From Spirochaetales bacterium UBA4629 (lineage in GTDB: Bacteria; Spirochaetota; Spirochaetia; Sphaerochaetales; Sphaerochaetaceae), in contig DHMZ01000098.1 of the NCBI GenBank assembly GCA_002406055.1, forward strand, positions 3,113 through 67,112: a stretch of DNA of 64,000 nt, given 5' to 3'. The position numbers were made by a program, and so were the translations under genes. Below the pieces are notes generated by a model. The model was not told the origin of the DNA. It made no database searches and saw only the letters and a list, made by a program, of their open reading frames with translations. Numbering within the stretch: position 1 is the stretch's first letter; each line of letters starts with the position of its first letter. This document shows positions 7,842 to 16,152 of the stretch, in pieces.

Positions 7842-8602
7842 TACAAACTTAAGATTGTGTCGATGTAGTTAATAACCATGTATAGAGAGAATTCGCCCAA
7901 GAGATGACTATCTTTCTTTAGGAAATTCTCATCAGAAACAACAAGAGCTTTACTAGATGCTTTAGCAATTAAAGAATCTTCCTTTGCAGTAATAGCATCA
8001 ACCAAGCCGCCATCAAGAATAATAGAACTGAGAGCTGCCATGGCCTTTCTGTCATTTCCCTCTAAAGAGAAGACAATGGCATATGGAATGCTATCACAAT
8101 TATCAGTATTTGTAATAACTTCTTTTTCAGGAAAAGCTCTATTAATTTTATTCTTTAGTATTGTAGGGAAAGGACCATTTTCCTCCCCTAATATCGCAAT
8201 TTTTTCATGCCTTTTTATGTTCTCAATAATGCTTGAAATTATCTCAACATTCTTTCCTGAGAGGGTTTTATCGATAGTCTTTATTGCACCATCTTTTAAC
8301 AAAGAAAGAGTCTCTTCTTCACTTTCGGACCCATTAAGAGCAACAACAGGACCGTAAGAAACACTTTTTCCTGCTTCATACCATACTTTGAAGTCTTTTA
8401 ATCCGTTAAAGTTAAGTGACTTACAGAATCTAACAACAGTGGCCTTACTTACATCTGCTTTTTCTGCAATGTCAGCAATAGAAAGGTTTTGTATCTCATC
8501 TTCATGCTCTAGTAGATATTTTAAGACTCTTTCTTCCTTTTCTTTAACCTTACCCTTAGAAGAACTCATCATATCTAAAAGGCGTGATTCACTCTCAACC
8601 AT
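7841..8602 (-). CDS. RpiR/MurR-family transcriptional regulator
   Basis: This 253-residue protein has an N-terminal HTH_6 domain (about residues 15-80) with the family pattern LSIADIAEKADVSKATVVRFCKSL. The C-terminal half should be a sugar-isomerase (SIS) ligand domain but is divergent: the usual phosphosugar-binding Ser/Thr-rich loop is not evident (GEENGPFPTILKNK stands in its place). RpiR proteins usually sense phosphorylated sugars and control catabolic genes. The gene is followed without a gap by a methyltransferase, an unusual partner. A promoter overlapping an upstream terminator lies at 8644-8672. Confidence 0.8.
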   Translation of the reverse strand: MVESESRLLDMMSSSKGKVKEKEERVLKYLLEHEDEIQNLSIADIAEKADVSKATVVRFCKSLNFNGLKDFKVWYEAGKSVSYGPVVALNGSESEEETLSLLKDGAIKTIDKTLSGKNVEIISSIIENIKRHEKIAILGEENGPFPTILKNKINRAFPEKEVITNTDNCDSIPYAIVFSLEGNDRKAMAALSSIILDGGLVDAITAKEDSLIAKASSKALVVSDENFLKKDSHLLGEFSLYMVINYIDTILSL

Positions 8603-8643
8603 AGCAATACTCCTTGCCTTCTTGTCTTCCCCTCTATACTACG

Positions 8644-8672
8644 AATATAGAAAAAAAGCGTATATTACGCAA
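8644..8672 (-). promoter_or_regulatory. promoter of rpiR-like gene overlapping a terminator hairpin
   Basis: On the minus strand TTGCGT (8667-8672), a 17-bp spacer and TATATT (8644-8649) form a promoter. The same bases include the hairpin GCGTA-ATA-TACGC (8658-8670) followed by seven T (8651-8657), which would terminate the upstream oxidoreductase operon. One element therefore seems to end one transcript and start the next. Confidence 0.55.
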
Positions 8673-8673
8673 G

Positions 8674-9459
8674 TTAGGAAAAAAAAGTTTCTATTGTATT
8701 TAGCGCCATTCTAGAGCATTCAATCTCTTGTAAATTATCACCACCATTTTCCAAAATTGAATAGACATGAGAATAAAGAAAAACTATAGAGGAATAGAAA
8801 CTTTCATCTACTATTTCTTCTTTTCCATTAAAAGAAAAACTTAGCCCTCTATCAAAACTATCTTTAATAATTCTAATTCTTCCAGAAGAGAGAGCACAGC
8901 TTATAGAAGCGCTTAGCCCCAATTCATCAGAACTCTTATCAGTAACAGATAAGACATCACCAAAAAGAAAAGTTAACGTTTCAAGGGCTATTATTAAAGC
9001 TTCTTCTCTCTCAATTGAAGCGTAACCCAGATAAAGAGAAAACTCACCTTTTTGACCTCTTATCTTCCTTAATAAAGGAGAGTACAAAAAGCAATTGCCA
9101 TTAAAGACAAATGCACCATCATTAATAGCATTATATATTTTTTCCCATTCTACAAGAGATCTAACAATCGGGCTTTCAACGACAACAATCTTTGAAAAAG
9201 AAAGGGCATATAAAGTAAATGAAAGATGAAGTGAAGTCGGGAGTGCTAATACTACTAAGTCAATATCTTCATTCTCTAATAGATATTCACTGTCTTTAGT
9301 AATAATCTCAATTTTATGTCTTTTAGCTGTTAGAATACTTGCCTTCTCATCTTCAGAATAGATTGCTTTAAGAGAAAAGTGGCAGTCTAAACTCAAAGCA
9401 TGCGAGTGTCTAAAAGCAGCAACAGACGAGCCAATTATTCCACAATTTATTTGACTCAT
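8674..9459 (-). CDS. Gfo/Idh/MocA-like oxidoreductase, apparently lacking the catalytic Lys
   Basis: This 261-residue protein is short for the family (usually 330-350). The N-terminal Rossmann fold is recognisable: CGIIGSSVAAFRHSHAL, then DIDLVVLALPTSLH. Where active members have the EKP motif with the catalytic Lys, this one reads ESP (about 95-97), and the nucleotide loop has Ser where a Gly is usual. The C-terminal domain is reduced. It may be a non-catalytic sensor or scaffold, or act on something else. It overlaps the upstream 149-residue gene by 4 bp in an operon with yihY-like and lipase-like genes, and is followed by a terminator. Confidence 0.65.
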   Translation of the reverse strand: MSQINCGIIGSSVAAFRHSHALSLDCHFSLKAIYSEDEKASILTAKRHKIEIITKDSEYLLENEDIDLVVLALPTSLHLSFTLYALSFSKIVVVESPIVRSLVEWEKIYNAINDGAFVFNGNCFLYSPLLRKIRGQKGEFSLYLGYASIEREEALIIALETLTFLFGDVLSVTDKSSDELGLSASISCALSSGRIRIIKDSFDRGLSFSFNGKEEIVDESFYSSIVFLYSHVYSILENGGDNLQEIECSRMALNTIETFFS

Positions 9460-9905
9460 ATTTCTTCAATTTCGTCGTCTGGTATATCAAAAGAATCAAG
9501 AAAAGCCTCTAAGAGATAAGCCTCTGTGTCATCTTGCTTAAGAGAGATGGTTATTTCACCAACTCTTTCTTTTTCTCCATCACGATAGATTACGAGAACT
9601 GGATTTGTTAAGTATCCTCTTATTCCATACTCTTCTGCCAATAGCTTTACGGACTCGCCTGTTAAATGAGATACAATCCTCAAATCTTCTCTTTCAATAG
9701 AAATGGATGCAATATACTTACCATCTCTCATTCCAACAATAGCCCAAGGAATTGACATAACAGAGTTAAAGCCAAGAGGTATTCCATTCTGGATAAGGCG
9801 TATCTCCAAAGAATCACTTCTCCATTTCTTTACTATATTCCTATTTGGGTCAGGCAAATCTTGGCTAATGTCTAGAGTTAATTCTTCATCATCAATGTAC
9901 ATCAT
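9456..9905 (-). CDS. hypothetical protein, 149 residues
   Basis: I do not recognise this protein. It is acidic, soluble and without a signal peptide or membrane segment, and mixes predicted strands and helices (IPWAIVGMRDGKYIASISIERED, then a YGIRGYLTNPVLVIYRDGEKE stretch). The C-terminus is strongly acidic (PDDEIEEI). It overlaps the YihY-like gene upstream and the Gfo/Idh-like gene downstream by 4 bp each, so it is translated as part of that operon and is a genuine gene rather than a shadow frame. Confidence 0.7.
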   Translation of the reverse strand: MMYIDDEELTLDISQDLPDPNRNIVKKWRSDSLEIRLIQNGIPLGFNSVMSIPWAIVGMRDGKYIASISIEREDLRIVSHLTGESVKLLAEEYGIRGYLTNPVLVIYRDGEKERVGEITISLKQDDTEAYLLEAFLDSFDIPDDEIEEI

Positions 9906-11131
9906 TTATAATCCTTTATAGAAATACCTTTTATCCCAGAAAGTCCTTTATTCAAAAAGAGAGTAACCGAAGGATCTGTACTTTTTCTCTTTCTAGAGAA
10001 CAACGCTTCTACAACATCAGATAGCATAATTTTTTCACTAGGTCTAGAGAGTATGAAAGATGCAGAAGAGACCTCTTTTATAAATCCACTCTCTATAAAA
10101 ACCTTAAGATAGACATCAGTACGATAATAGGTAACTCTGCTACGTGAGCTTAGTAACTTTCCGTCTATCCCTCCCTCGCCTTTTTCAAAACTAATTGCTA
10201 TCTGCTTTAGAATTCTCAATCCCTCTTCTAACTCTCTCTCGGGAGTAAGAGGAAAGCCATTTTCTTCGCCATTTTCTGGCCTAAATTGATATATATATGT
10301 TGTTTCAGCAACTATTATAATTATGTACCACGTTACATATAAAAAAAGAAGTACTAAAAGAATAGCGGCAAGAGAACCATATATTACTGAATACTTTACT
10401 GTTGTTGTTATGAGATTAGTAAAGATTAAGTAGAAAAGAGACATAGTGACAGTTCCGAGAATAGACCCAGCTATAGCAGAAGAAAAGTTAACTCTTACAT
10501 TTGGAATAAAGTAAAGCAAAAAGAAAAAGAGGAGAAAGATTAGGCCATAACGCCCCCATCTATCCATTAATATTTCAGCTATTCCTAAATCAAGCTTTAT
10601 CCCCATAAAAGAATAGGCTTTCTCTCTTATAGCAGAAGCAAGAGAAAGAGAGAGTGCTATAACTACAGTTAATACAATCAAGAAAATAAAAATCTTGCCA
10701 TAGCGCTTCATCAGGCCACTCGAAGGACGGGTACGGAAGATGTTGTTTATTACAGAGTCAACCTTTCCGGCAAGGAGGAGACCTGTGATGATAAAAGATA
10801 CTAAGCCAGCTATTCCAAGAGACATTGCATTCTTTGAAAACTCAGTAAGTTTTTCAAGAACAAACTTCCCTTCAGAGGTACCAAACGTCTCAATTAACCA
10901 TCTCTCTACATCTTGTAAAAAACCCTCTGAAGCTCCAAATGCTGAAAGAAAAAACAGCAAAAAGGTAATACACGGAACAATTGCAATAAGTGTGGAATAT
11001 ACCATACCTGAAGCAAGAATACTTATGTTATCTGAACCTATCTTCTTTAACGCACTAAAGACTACCCGAAGGTAGTCTATAAGCCAGTTTTTAATATCTT
11101 TTAAGTGAAGCTTAAGCGGCTTCTTCATCAA
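9902..11131 (-). CDS. YihY/BrkB (RNase BN-like) family membrane protein
   Basis: This 409-residue inner-membrane protein has six membrane segments in residues 30-290, with the family features MVYSTLIAIVPCITFLL, then GSLAAILLVLLFLYVTWYIIIIVAE near the end. The family was once called RNase BN in error; its function is unknown. A soluble tail of about 110 residues (300-409) follows, resembling a winged-helix segment (LLSSRSRVTYYRTDVYLKVFIESGFI). The ATG overlaps the hydrolase stop by 4 bp (11128-11131), and its own stop overlaps the next gene by 4 bp, so the four genes 12045 to 8674 form one tight operon. Confidence 0.85.
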   Translation of the reverse strand: MMKKPLKLHLKDIKNWLIDYLRVVFSALKKIGSDNISILASGMVYSTLIAIVPCITFLLFFLSAFGASEGFLQDVERWLIETFGTSEGKFVLEKLTEFSKNAMSLGIAGLVSFIITGLLLAGKVDSVINNIFRTRPSSGLMKRYGKIFIFLIVLTVVIALSLSLASAIREKAYSFMGIKLDLGIAEILMDRWGRYGLIFLLFFFLLYFIPNVRVNFSSAIAGSILGTVTMSLFYLIFTNLITTTVKYSVIYGSLAAILLVLLFLYVTWYIIIIVAETTYIYQFRPENGEENGFPLTPERELEEGLRILKQIAISFEKGEGGIDGKLLSSRSRVTYYRTDVYLKVFIESGFIKEVSSASFILSRPSEKIMLSDVVEALFSRKRKSTDPSVTLFLNKGLSGIKGISIKDYK

Positions 11132-12045
11132 TAAAACTCCTCTAAGAAGGAAATTATATCACTAACAACCTCAGAACGCATCTTATCATTTAAGATTTCA
11201 TGCCTTCCTTCTTTGTAGAGCTTTACTCTAACATCTTTGATGCCTGCATCTTTATAGAGAGAGCTAGCTTTAATAACTCCCTTACCATAATTTCCTACAG
11301 GATCCATATCACCACTAAGGAAAAGAATAGGAATATCTTTTCTTATTTTGCTTATTAATTCTTTGTTATTAGCTGTCTCTAAACCCTCAATTAAGTCTGC
11401 ATAGAATTGCGATGAACAGATAAAGCCACAGTCTTCATCTTCTTCATACTTTCTTCTCTCTTCATCTAATGAGCTAAGCCAACAAACAAGGCCCTCTGTT
11501 CTATAATCAAATTTCTTCAAATAGGAACCAATGGCAAGATTATTTAGATACTCATCTTTATGCTGACTACCATATTTTTTAGCTCTGTGAATGGCAATTT
11601 TCCTACCAATCTTGCTTACTATACCTTTGCTTTTTCCACTACCCATAATAATAGCAGCTCTATAAGCCTCGCTATGCAAAGCTAAATTTGTTCTCGCTAA
11701 GAAAGAACCCATAGAGTGACCAAAGATAAAGTGTGGAACATCCTTGTACTCTGACATTATTTGCTGGTCTAAAGCCCATGAATCAGAACAGATTCTCTGC
11801 CAACCATTTTTTTCTGCGAACCAGCCAACTTCTTCTCTACTCTCTTTTGTTTTTCCATGGCCTCTATGATCTTGGCAAAAAACAGTAATACCAATCTCAT
11901 TTAGCTTACGTGCTAAAAAGTCATAGCGCAAGCTATGCTCAGCCATACCATGATTGATATGTAGAGTAGCTTTTGTATTGTCTGCTCTCCATACTCTGTA
12001 GAACAACTTTTTCCCATCATCCATTTTTAGCCATAATTCTTCCAT
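11128..12045 (-). CDS. alpha/beta hydrolase, lysophospholipase/monoacylglycerol lipase-like
   Basis: This 305-residue protein has the Hydrolase_4 (serine aminopeptidase S33/lysophospholipase) layout. The oxyanion region is HINHGMAEHSLRYDFLA, DHRGHGKT follows, and the nucleophile elbow is FGHSMGS (Ser about 111). The acidic residue is likely in LFLSGDMDPVG and the catalytic His in KEGRHEILND. It probably hydrolyses monoacylglycerols or lysophospholipids in the cytoplasm. It is the first gene of the four-gene operon running down to 8674 and is transcribed divergently from the phosphodiesterase at 12079, with only 33 bp between. Confidence 0.85.
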   Translation of the reverse strand: MEELWLKMDDGKKLFYRVWRADNTKATLHINHGMAEHSLRYDFLARKLNEIGITVFCQDHRGHGKTKESREEVGWFAEKNGWQRICSDSWALDQQIMSEYKDVPHFIFGHSMGSFLARTNLALHSEAYRAAIIMGSGKSKGIVSKIGRKIAIHRAKKYGSQHKDEYLNNLAIGSYLKKFDYRTEGLVCWLSSLDEERRKYEEDEDCGFICSSQFYADLIEGLETANNKELISKIRKDIPILFLSGDMDPVGNYGKGVIKASSLYKDAGIKDVRVKLYKEGRHEILNDKMRSEVVSDIISFLEEFY

Positions 12046-12078
12046 AGCGAACTCCTTCAGTATTAATATAACACATAA

Positions 12079-12585
12079 ATGAGCATGTTAGGTATGGAAA
12101 GGAACACACTTATTATTTCAGATGTGCATGGTGCAAAAGAAGCTATGAGAAGAATAAGAGAAATAAAGAGACAATTCTCTTCTGAAAGCATTATTTCTTG
12201 TGGAGACTTAACTCCCGACCCTTATGATCCTATCTTTTTCTCAATTGAGGGTTGTAGAGGTAACTGTGATAGATTCTATGAATATGGTTCATTGCCATTT
12301 CCTCCCCTTATCTACAGAAAAGAAATATATGGCAAAAGGGTATTAGTAACACACGGACATTTTCCACTAGAAGAGATTTCATCTGTTGACATAATCTTTT
12401 CAGGACACACTCATATTCCTTCCATAAGGAAGAAAGACAACATAATCTATTTTAATCCAGGATCTGTAGCACTTCCACGTTCATCTAGCGGTCCAACCTT
12501 TGGCTTATTTACGCCATCCTTTTTAGCCATTCTCTCTTTAATTGACTTAACTGTTATCAATAAATGCAACTTTTCCTCATCGTAA
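12079..12585 (+). CDS. YfcE/MJ0936-type metallophosphoesterase
   Basis: This 168-residue protein contains the calcineurin-like motifs of the YfcE group: ISDVHG, CGDLT, GNCD (instead of GNHD), THGH and FSGHTHIP, followed by NPGSVALPRSS. It is probably a two-metal phosphodiesterase or phosphatase of broad substrate range. No Shine-Dalgarno precedes the ATG; a TATAAC hexamer ends 6 nt before it, so the mRNA may be leaderless. Alternative ATGs are codons 3 and 6. Its last 139 bp overlap the convergent AOR-like gene, an unusually long antisense overlap, so its last 40 or so residues (after GPTFGLF) may be less constrained. Confidence 0.8.
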   Translation: MSMLGMERNTLIISDVHGAKEAMRRIREIKRQFSSESIISCGDLTPDPYDPIFFSIEGCRGNCDRFYEYGSLPFPPLIYRKEIYGKRVLVTHGHFPLEEISSVDIIFSGHTHIPSIRKKDNIIYFNPGSVALPRSSSGPTFGLFTPSFLAILSLIDLTVINKCNFSSS

Positions 12586-14129
12586 TAATCTTGGAGCTTC
12601 TTAATAGGGACAGTAGATGAATCAAAGGCAGATTCACTACAAAATGAGAAGTAATACGGAGAACTATGCCAAGAAAGATTAAGTGCATTATATATTTCTA
12701 AACCTCTAACTAAGAGTTCATCACTCTTGTGACCAAAGGCATTAAAGTGACGGCAGAAAAACCTTGCAACACAAGGAACATGAAAGGCAACTTCAGGGAC
12801 TTTTGACCAATAAATAATTGAAGATAGAAATGGAGGATGGCCAAGAGAGAGAAGCGCTAGTGTATATATAGTTTCATAGAGAGCAAAAATGCTACTACAT
12901 CTTTCATCAACCCTTTTCTTAGGAAAGAATAGCGTTGCAGGAAGTGTCATTTCTAATCCTTGAGAATATAGAAGAGCTTCACTAAAAGCACCTCTTAAAT
13001 CGTAGCTTATTGGACGGTGATCAAAACCCTGAATGGCATTAGGAAGGTCTTCTAATCCTTTGGAAAGAAGCGCTCCACTCGCAAGTCTATCAATAAAACT
13101 AGTCAAAGATGTTATAGAAAAATCTAAGTTATACTTACTTTTTTCTTCATCCGAAGAATAAAGAATGTAGCTTATAATAGCGCCTACAGTTGCGACATCT
13201 AAACCCCATAGTATGCACCTGTCGTACAATGCATAAATGTTGTAAGGATCAAATAGAACAATATTGGGACCAAGAAGCAAGATATCTTTCCAAGAAGGAA
13301 GAGAATCTCCCTTCTTTGTTCTACGTGAGCAAGAGATAAGGCAGCCCATACAGCCATCTGGATAGTTGCCAAACTTTTCAGCCATGCTGCGTCCATCTAA
13401 GCTATATAGTCTAGGATCAAATCTTTTTTGATAGTTCTTTATAGGAGCCCATCCCAAACGAAGTGAATATGGGATGAAGGAGTACTCTCCATAGTTTTTT
13501 ACCATTCTAAAGAATCTATTCTTTTCGGGATTCTTCTGTGGTGCCTTTTCCCCTTCAGAGCTTTGGTTTGCTATTGGATAGTTTGGAAGTACTATTGCCT
13601 TTAGATTATGCAAATAGAAGGCATGCCCAAGTCCTGAGCCAGGAAAATTTTTTCCTCTATATTGAATAGTGCCAAACAAAACGCCTTTATCGGCAGCAAC
13701 ACCAGTAGAAATAGATATTTCAGATATAGGCGAAATAATAGCTTCAAAGCTCTTGCTTTCAGCCTCTCTCATATTCTCTATAGGAAGAATCTCTCGCTTA
13801 GAGAGAGAAAGCGTAATGTATTTTAATTTCTCTGCCCTTCCAATTATAACAATGGCGCTAATTCCCATCTTATACAAAGAATAGCCATGTGGATAATTAA
13901 CAGCACAAAACTCCATTTTCTTGGTTATCTCTGAATACCAAACAATATGCCAAGGACTAATGCTACCCTCAGTAAATGATTCTGCCTCAATCGATGACAT
14001 AACAAGAGCGTCTTTGCCAAACTCCTTGTACAAAGCAAGGCTACAACGCAGACCGTTGTAACTCTCTTTCCATTCTTTCTCTTCAATAATGCCACTCTTT
14101 AAATCGATGATGAGTATAACCATAGCCAT
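12447..14129 (-). CDS. aldehyde ferredoxin oxidoreductase-like protein, divergent
   Basis: This 560-residue protein matches the AFOR layout: an N-terminal tungsto/molybdopterin-binding half opening with ILIIDLKSGIIEE, a segment like the family's GYDAIIIEGKAEKP (here MGISAIVIIGRAEK), GKNFPGSGLGHAFYLHNLKAIVL, and then a Cys motif GCMGCLISCSRR for the [4Fe-4S] cluster. It is a little shorter than usual (about 600). AORs oxidise aldehydes with ferredoxin. Cofactor residues are only partly recognisable, so activity is uncertain. A TATAAT lies 2 nt before the first ATG and 8 nt before a second ATG (codon 3), hinting at a leaderless start. The 3' end overlaps the opposing phosphodiesterase by 139 bp. 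Confidence 0.75.
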   Translation of the reverse strand: MAMVILIIDLKSGIIEEKEWKESYNGLRCSLALYKEFGKDALVMSSIEAESFTEGSISPWHIVWYSEITKKMEFCAVNYPHGYSLYKMGISAIVIIGRAEKLKYITLSLSKREILPIENMREAESKSFEAIISPISEISISTGVAADKGVLFGTIQYRGKNFPGSGLGHAFYLHNLKAIVLPNYPIANQSSEGEKAPQKNPEKNRFFRMVKNYGEYSFIPYSLRLGWAPIKNYQKRFDPRLYSLDGRSMAEKFGNYPDGCMGCLISCSRRTKKGDSLPSWKDILLLGPNIVLFDPYNIYALYDRCILWGLDVATVGAIISYILYSSDEEKSKYNLDFSITSLTSFIDRLASGALLSKGLEDLPNAIQGFDHRPISYDLRGAFSEALLYSQGLEMTLPATLFFPKKRVDERCSSIFALYETIYTLALLSLGHPPFLSSIIYWSKVPEVAFHVPCVARFFCRHFNAFGHKSDELLVRGLEIYNALNLSWHSSPYYFSFCSESAFDSSTVPIKKLQDYYDEEKLHLLITVKSIKERMAKKDGVNKPKVGPLDERGSATDPGLK

Positions 14130-14210
14130 ATATTATACTGTCTTTTATTTACTTGGACTATTGTTAATGCTTTTTTCTCTAATTCCATTTATACTTTTTT
14201 TGAGGTCAAA

Positions 14211-15836
14211 ATGGAAAAGAATACTATTCTATTCAATGGTGTCAAAACAGATACCTTCATGGAAAAATCTTCAGTCAAGATTGTTTATCTACTCGGGAAA
14301 CAGAAAAAAAACAAATATTATGATAACCCTCCTGTTGCTGCAATTGTAAATGGAGAATTAAGGTCTCTCCAATCTGAAATAGAAGAAAATGCAGTAATAG
14401 ATCTTGTTTACCTAAATAGCAGGGATGGACGAGCTGTATATAGAAAAACACTTTGCTTTTTGCTCTCATATGCCTCAAGCATTGTTTACCCAGATAGGAC
14501 CTTAGTTTCTGGTCACTCTCTTGGAGATGGATATTATTTTTACTATAGAGATAAAGCTAAGGCCGATATTAAAAAGCTGAAAAACGCAATGCAAGATGCA
14601 ATTAATGATGATCTTATCGTCGACATTGAACGTTTAAGTTCAAAGCAATCATTAAGCTATGTAGATGAAAGAGGACTAAAAGAAACAAAAGACCTGCTCT
14701 TATCACGTAATGATGGTGCTTATACCTTTAATAGATTAGGTAACTGTCGTAGCGTCTACTATGAACCTCTTCTTCCTTCCCTTTCTCTTCTCTCTGTTTG
14801 GGATTTAATGGAATACGGTGAAGGAATGCTTTTAAGATACCCTCAATCTAGGCAAATGAACTCAATGATGGCATTCCAAGATAATCCACTACTTTTTAGT
14901 GTCTTTGAAGATGCAAGAAGTAAAGCTTGCATCCTTGATGTTGATAGTCTTGGTTCTCTCAATTTAAAGGAAGCAAGCGGAAAAATAAGAGAGGTAATTG
15001 TTTTATCAGAAACATTGCAAAGAAGATCTTTCTATCATGTAGCAGAACTTATAAAAGAAAAAGGAGGAGTAAAGATTGCCTTTATTTCTGGTCCTGCTTG
15101 CTCTGGAAAGAAAACATGTGGCCTTAAGCTCTGTGCTGAACTAAAAATTCAGGGCTACTCCCCTATCATGCTTAGTCTAGATGACTACAGAAAAAATGAT
15201 GATGGTGGTAACTCGTTTGTAGATGTAACCCTTCTCCAAGAAGAAGTAAGAACTCTATTAAAAGGTAAAGAAGTAACACTAAGTAGTAGCGATAATGATA
15301 AAAAGAGGCTATTTAGAACTCAAAAAGCCAAAATGGAAGAGAATACAATTCTCGTTATTGAAGGTGTACAGACTCTCAATGAAAATCTAATACCTGGATT
15401 AAATGAGAATGAGATATATAGAATATATGTATCTGCTTTAACGCAACTTAATCTCGATACTATGTCTAGCATATCAACAAGAGACAATCGTCTAATAAGA
15501 CGAATTGTAAAAGAATGTAGGCTACGTGACATTAGGCCAAGCCAAGTTATTAATGAGTGGTCAGATATCGAGGAAGAAGAGAAAAATTTACTTTTCCCTT
15601 ATCAAAATAATGCTGATGTTATGATTAATAGCGCACTTGAGTATGAGCTTGGTGTTTTGTATCCATATATCATGCCACTGCTAAGATCAGTAACACTCGA
15701 AGAGGGAAAAGCATATACAACAGCTCGTAGACTTATGGGATTTTTAGAGCTTATTAACCCAATCTCACCAGAGCTTGTTCCACCAGACTCTATCTTAAGA
15801 GAATTCATTGGTGGCTCAGCTTTCTTACTATCGTAG
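14211..15836 (+). CDS. TGS-domain nucleoside (uridine-like) kinase fusion
   Basis: This 541-residue protein joins a ThrRS-like N-terminal part to a uridine kinase. Residues 1-70 look like a TGS domain, residues 95-115 (SGHSLGDGYYFYY) resemble the ThrRS second additional domain, and the kinase starts near 288 with Walker A GPACSGKKT (294-302) and the LSLDDYRKN motif. Such fusions occur in spirochaetes and clostridia as uridine kinase-like proteins. It probably phosphorylates a nucleoside, with the TGS part possibly binding nucleotide or RNA. The start is supported by GAGGT 5 nt upstream. A clear terminator follows at 15857, inside the opposing HTH gene. Confidence 0.85.
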   Translation: MEKNTILFNGVKTDTFMEKSSVKIVYLLGKQKKNKYYDNPPVAAIVNGELRSLQSEIEENAVIDLVYLNSRDGRAVYRKTLCFLLSYASSIVYPDRTLVSGHSLGDGYYFYYRDKAKADIKKLKNAMQDAINDDLIVDIERLSSKQSLSYVDERGLKETKDLLLSRNDGAYTFNRLGNCRSVYYEPLLPSLSLLSVWDLMEYGEGMLLRYPQSRQMNSMMAFQDNPLLFSVFEDARSKACILDVDSLGSLNLKEASGKIREVIVLSETLQRRSFYHVAELIKEKGGVKIAFISGPACSGKKTCGLKLCAELKIQGYSPIMLSLDDYRKNDDGGNSFVDVTLLQEEVRTLLKGKEVTLSSSDNDKKRLFRTQKAKMEENTILVIEGVQTLNENLIPGLNENEIYRIYVSALTQLNLDTMSSISTRDNRLIRRIVKECRLRDIRPSQVINEWSDIEEEEKNLLFPYQNNADVMINSALEYELGVLYPYIMPLLRSVTLEEGKAYTTARRLMGFLELINPISPELVPPDSILREFIGGSAFLLS

Positions 15837-16151
15837 AGCTGTCTTATCTTCTAATGCCCCGCATTCAAACAAGATGTCGGGGTTTTTTTCTACCATTCTC
15901 ATTAGCCTTAAAGCTGCGCCAGAGGGACTATTTGTTCCACACTCCCATGCTTCAACTGTTTTGTTCGACACATTAAAAGCAGAAGCAAATAGCGAGATAG
16001 AAAGACTAAGGGAAAGCCTCAGTGCCCTTATTTCCCCCTTTGTCATAGGCTTAGGCGTTGTGGCAACAACATATTTATTGCTCTTAGCAAGAACGCCCTT
16101 TTTTTTAGGGTAAAGGGCGTCCTTAATAGTATCTTTATAGTAGCTACTCAA
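15828..16151 (-). CDS. HigA/NadS-like HTH antitoxin-type protein, no partner toxin
   Basis: This 107-residue protein has the layout of Xre-type antitoxins that pair with RelE/HigB toxins: an N-terminal segment, then MTKGEIRALRLSLSLSISLFASAFNVSNKTVEAWECG and SGAALRLMRMVEKNPDIL. No toxin gene is beside it. It lies one base after nifU, and its TTG start has an AGGAAAG Shine-Dalgarno within the nifU end, so it is co-translated with the Fe-S genes. Its last codons overlap the kinase by 9 bp, and the kinase terminator lies inside it. It could be an orphan antitoxin domesticated as a regulator. Confidence 0.7.
   Translation of the reverse strand: MSSYYKDTIKDALYPKKKGVLAKSNKYVVATTPKPMTKGEIRALRLSLSLSISLFASAFNVSNKTVEAWECGTNSPSGAALRLMRMVEKNPDILFECGALEDKTALR
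15857..15889 (+). terminator. rho-independent terminator of the TGS-kinase gene
   Basis: CCCCGCAT (15857-15864) pairs with ATGTCGGGG (15874-15882, one bulged T), followed by seven T. It lies within the antisense HTH gene. Confidence 0.75.
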
Positions 16152-16152
16152 T

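Noticed and set aside
16090..16118. Inverted repeat ACGCCCTT/AAGGGCGT as a terminator of nifU
   Set aside because: It lies inside the HTH coding region and has no T run after it on either strand.
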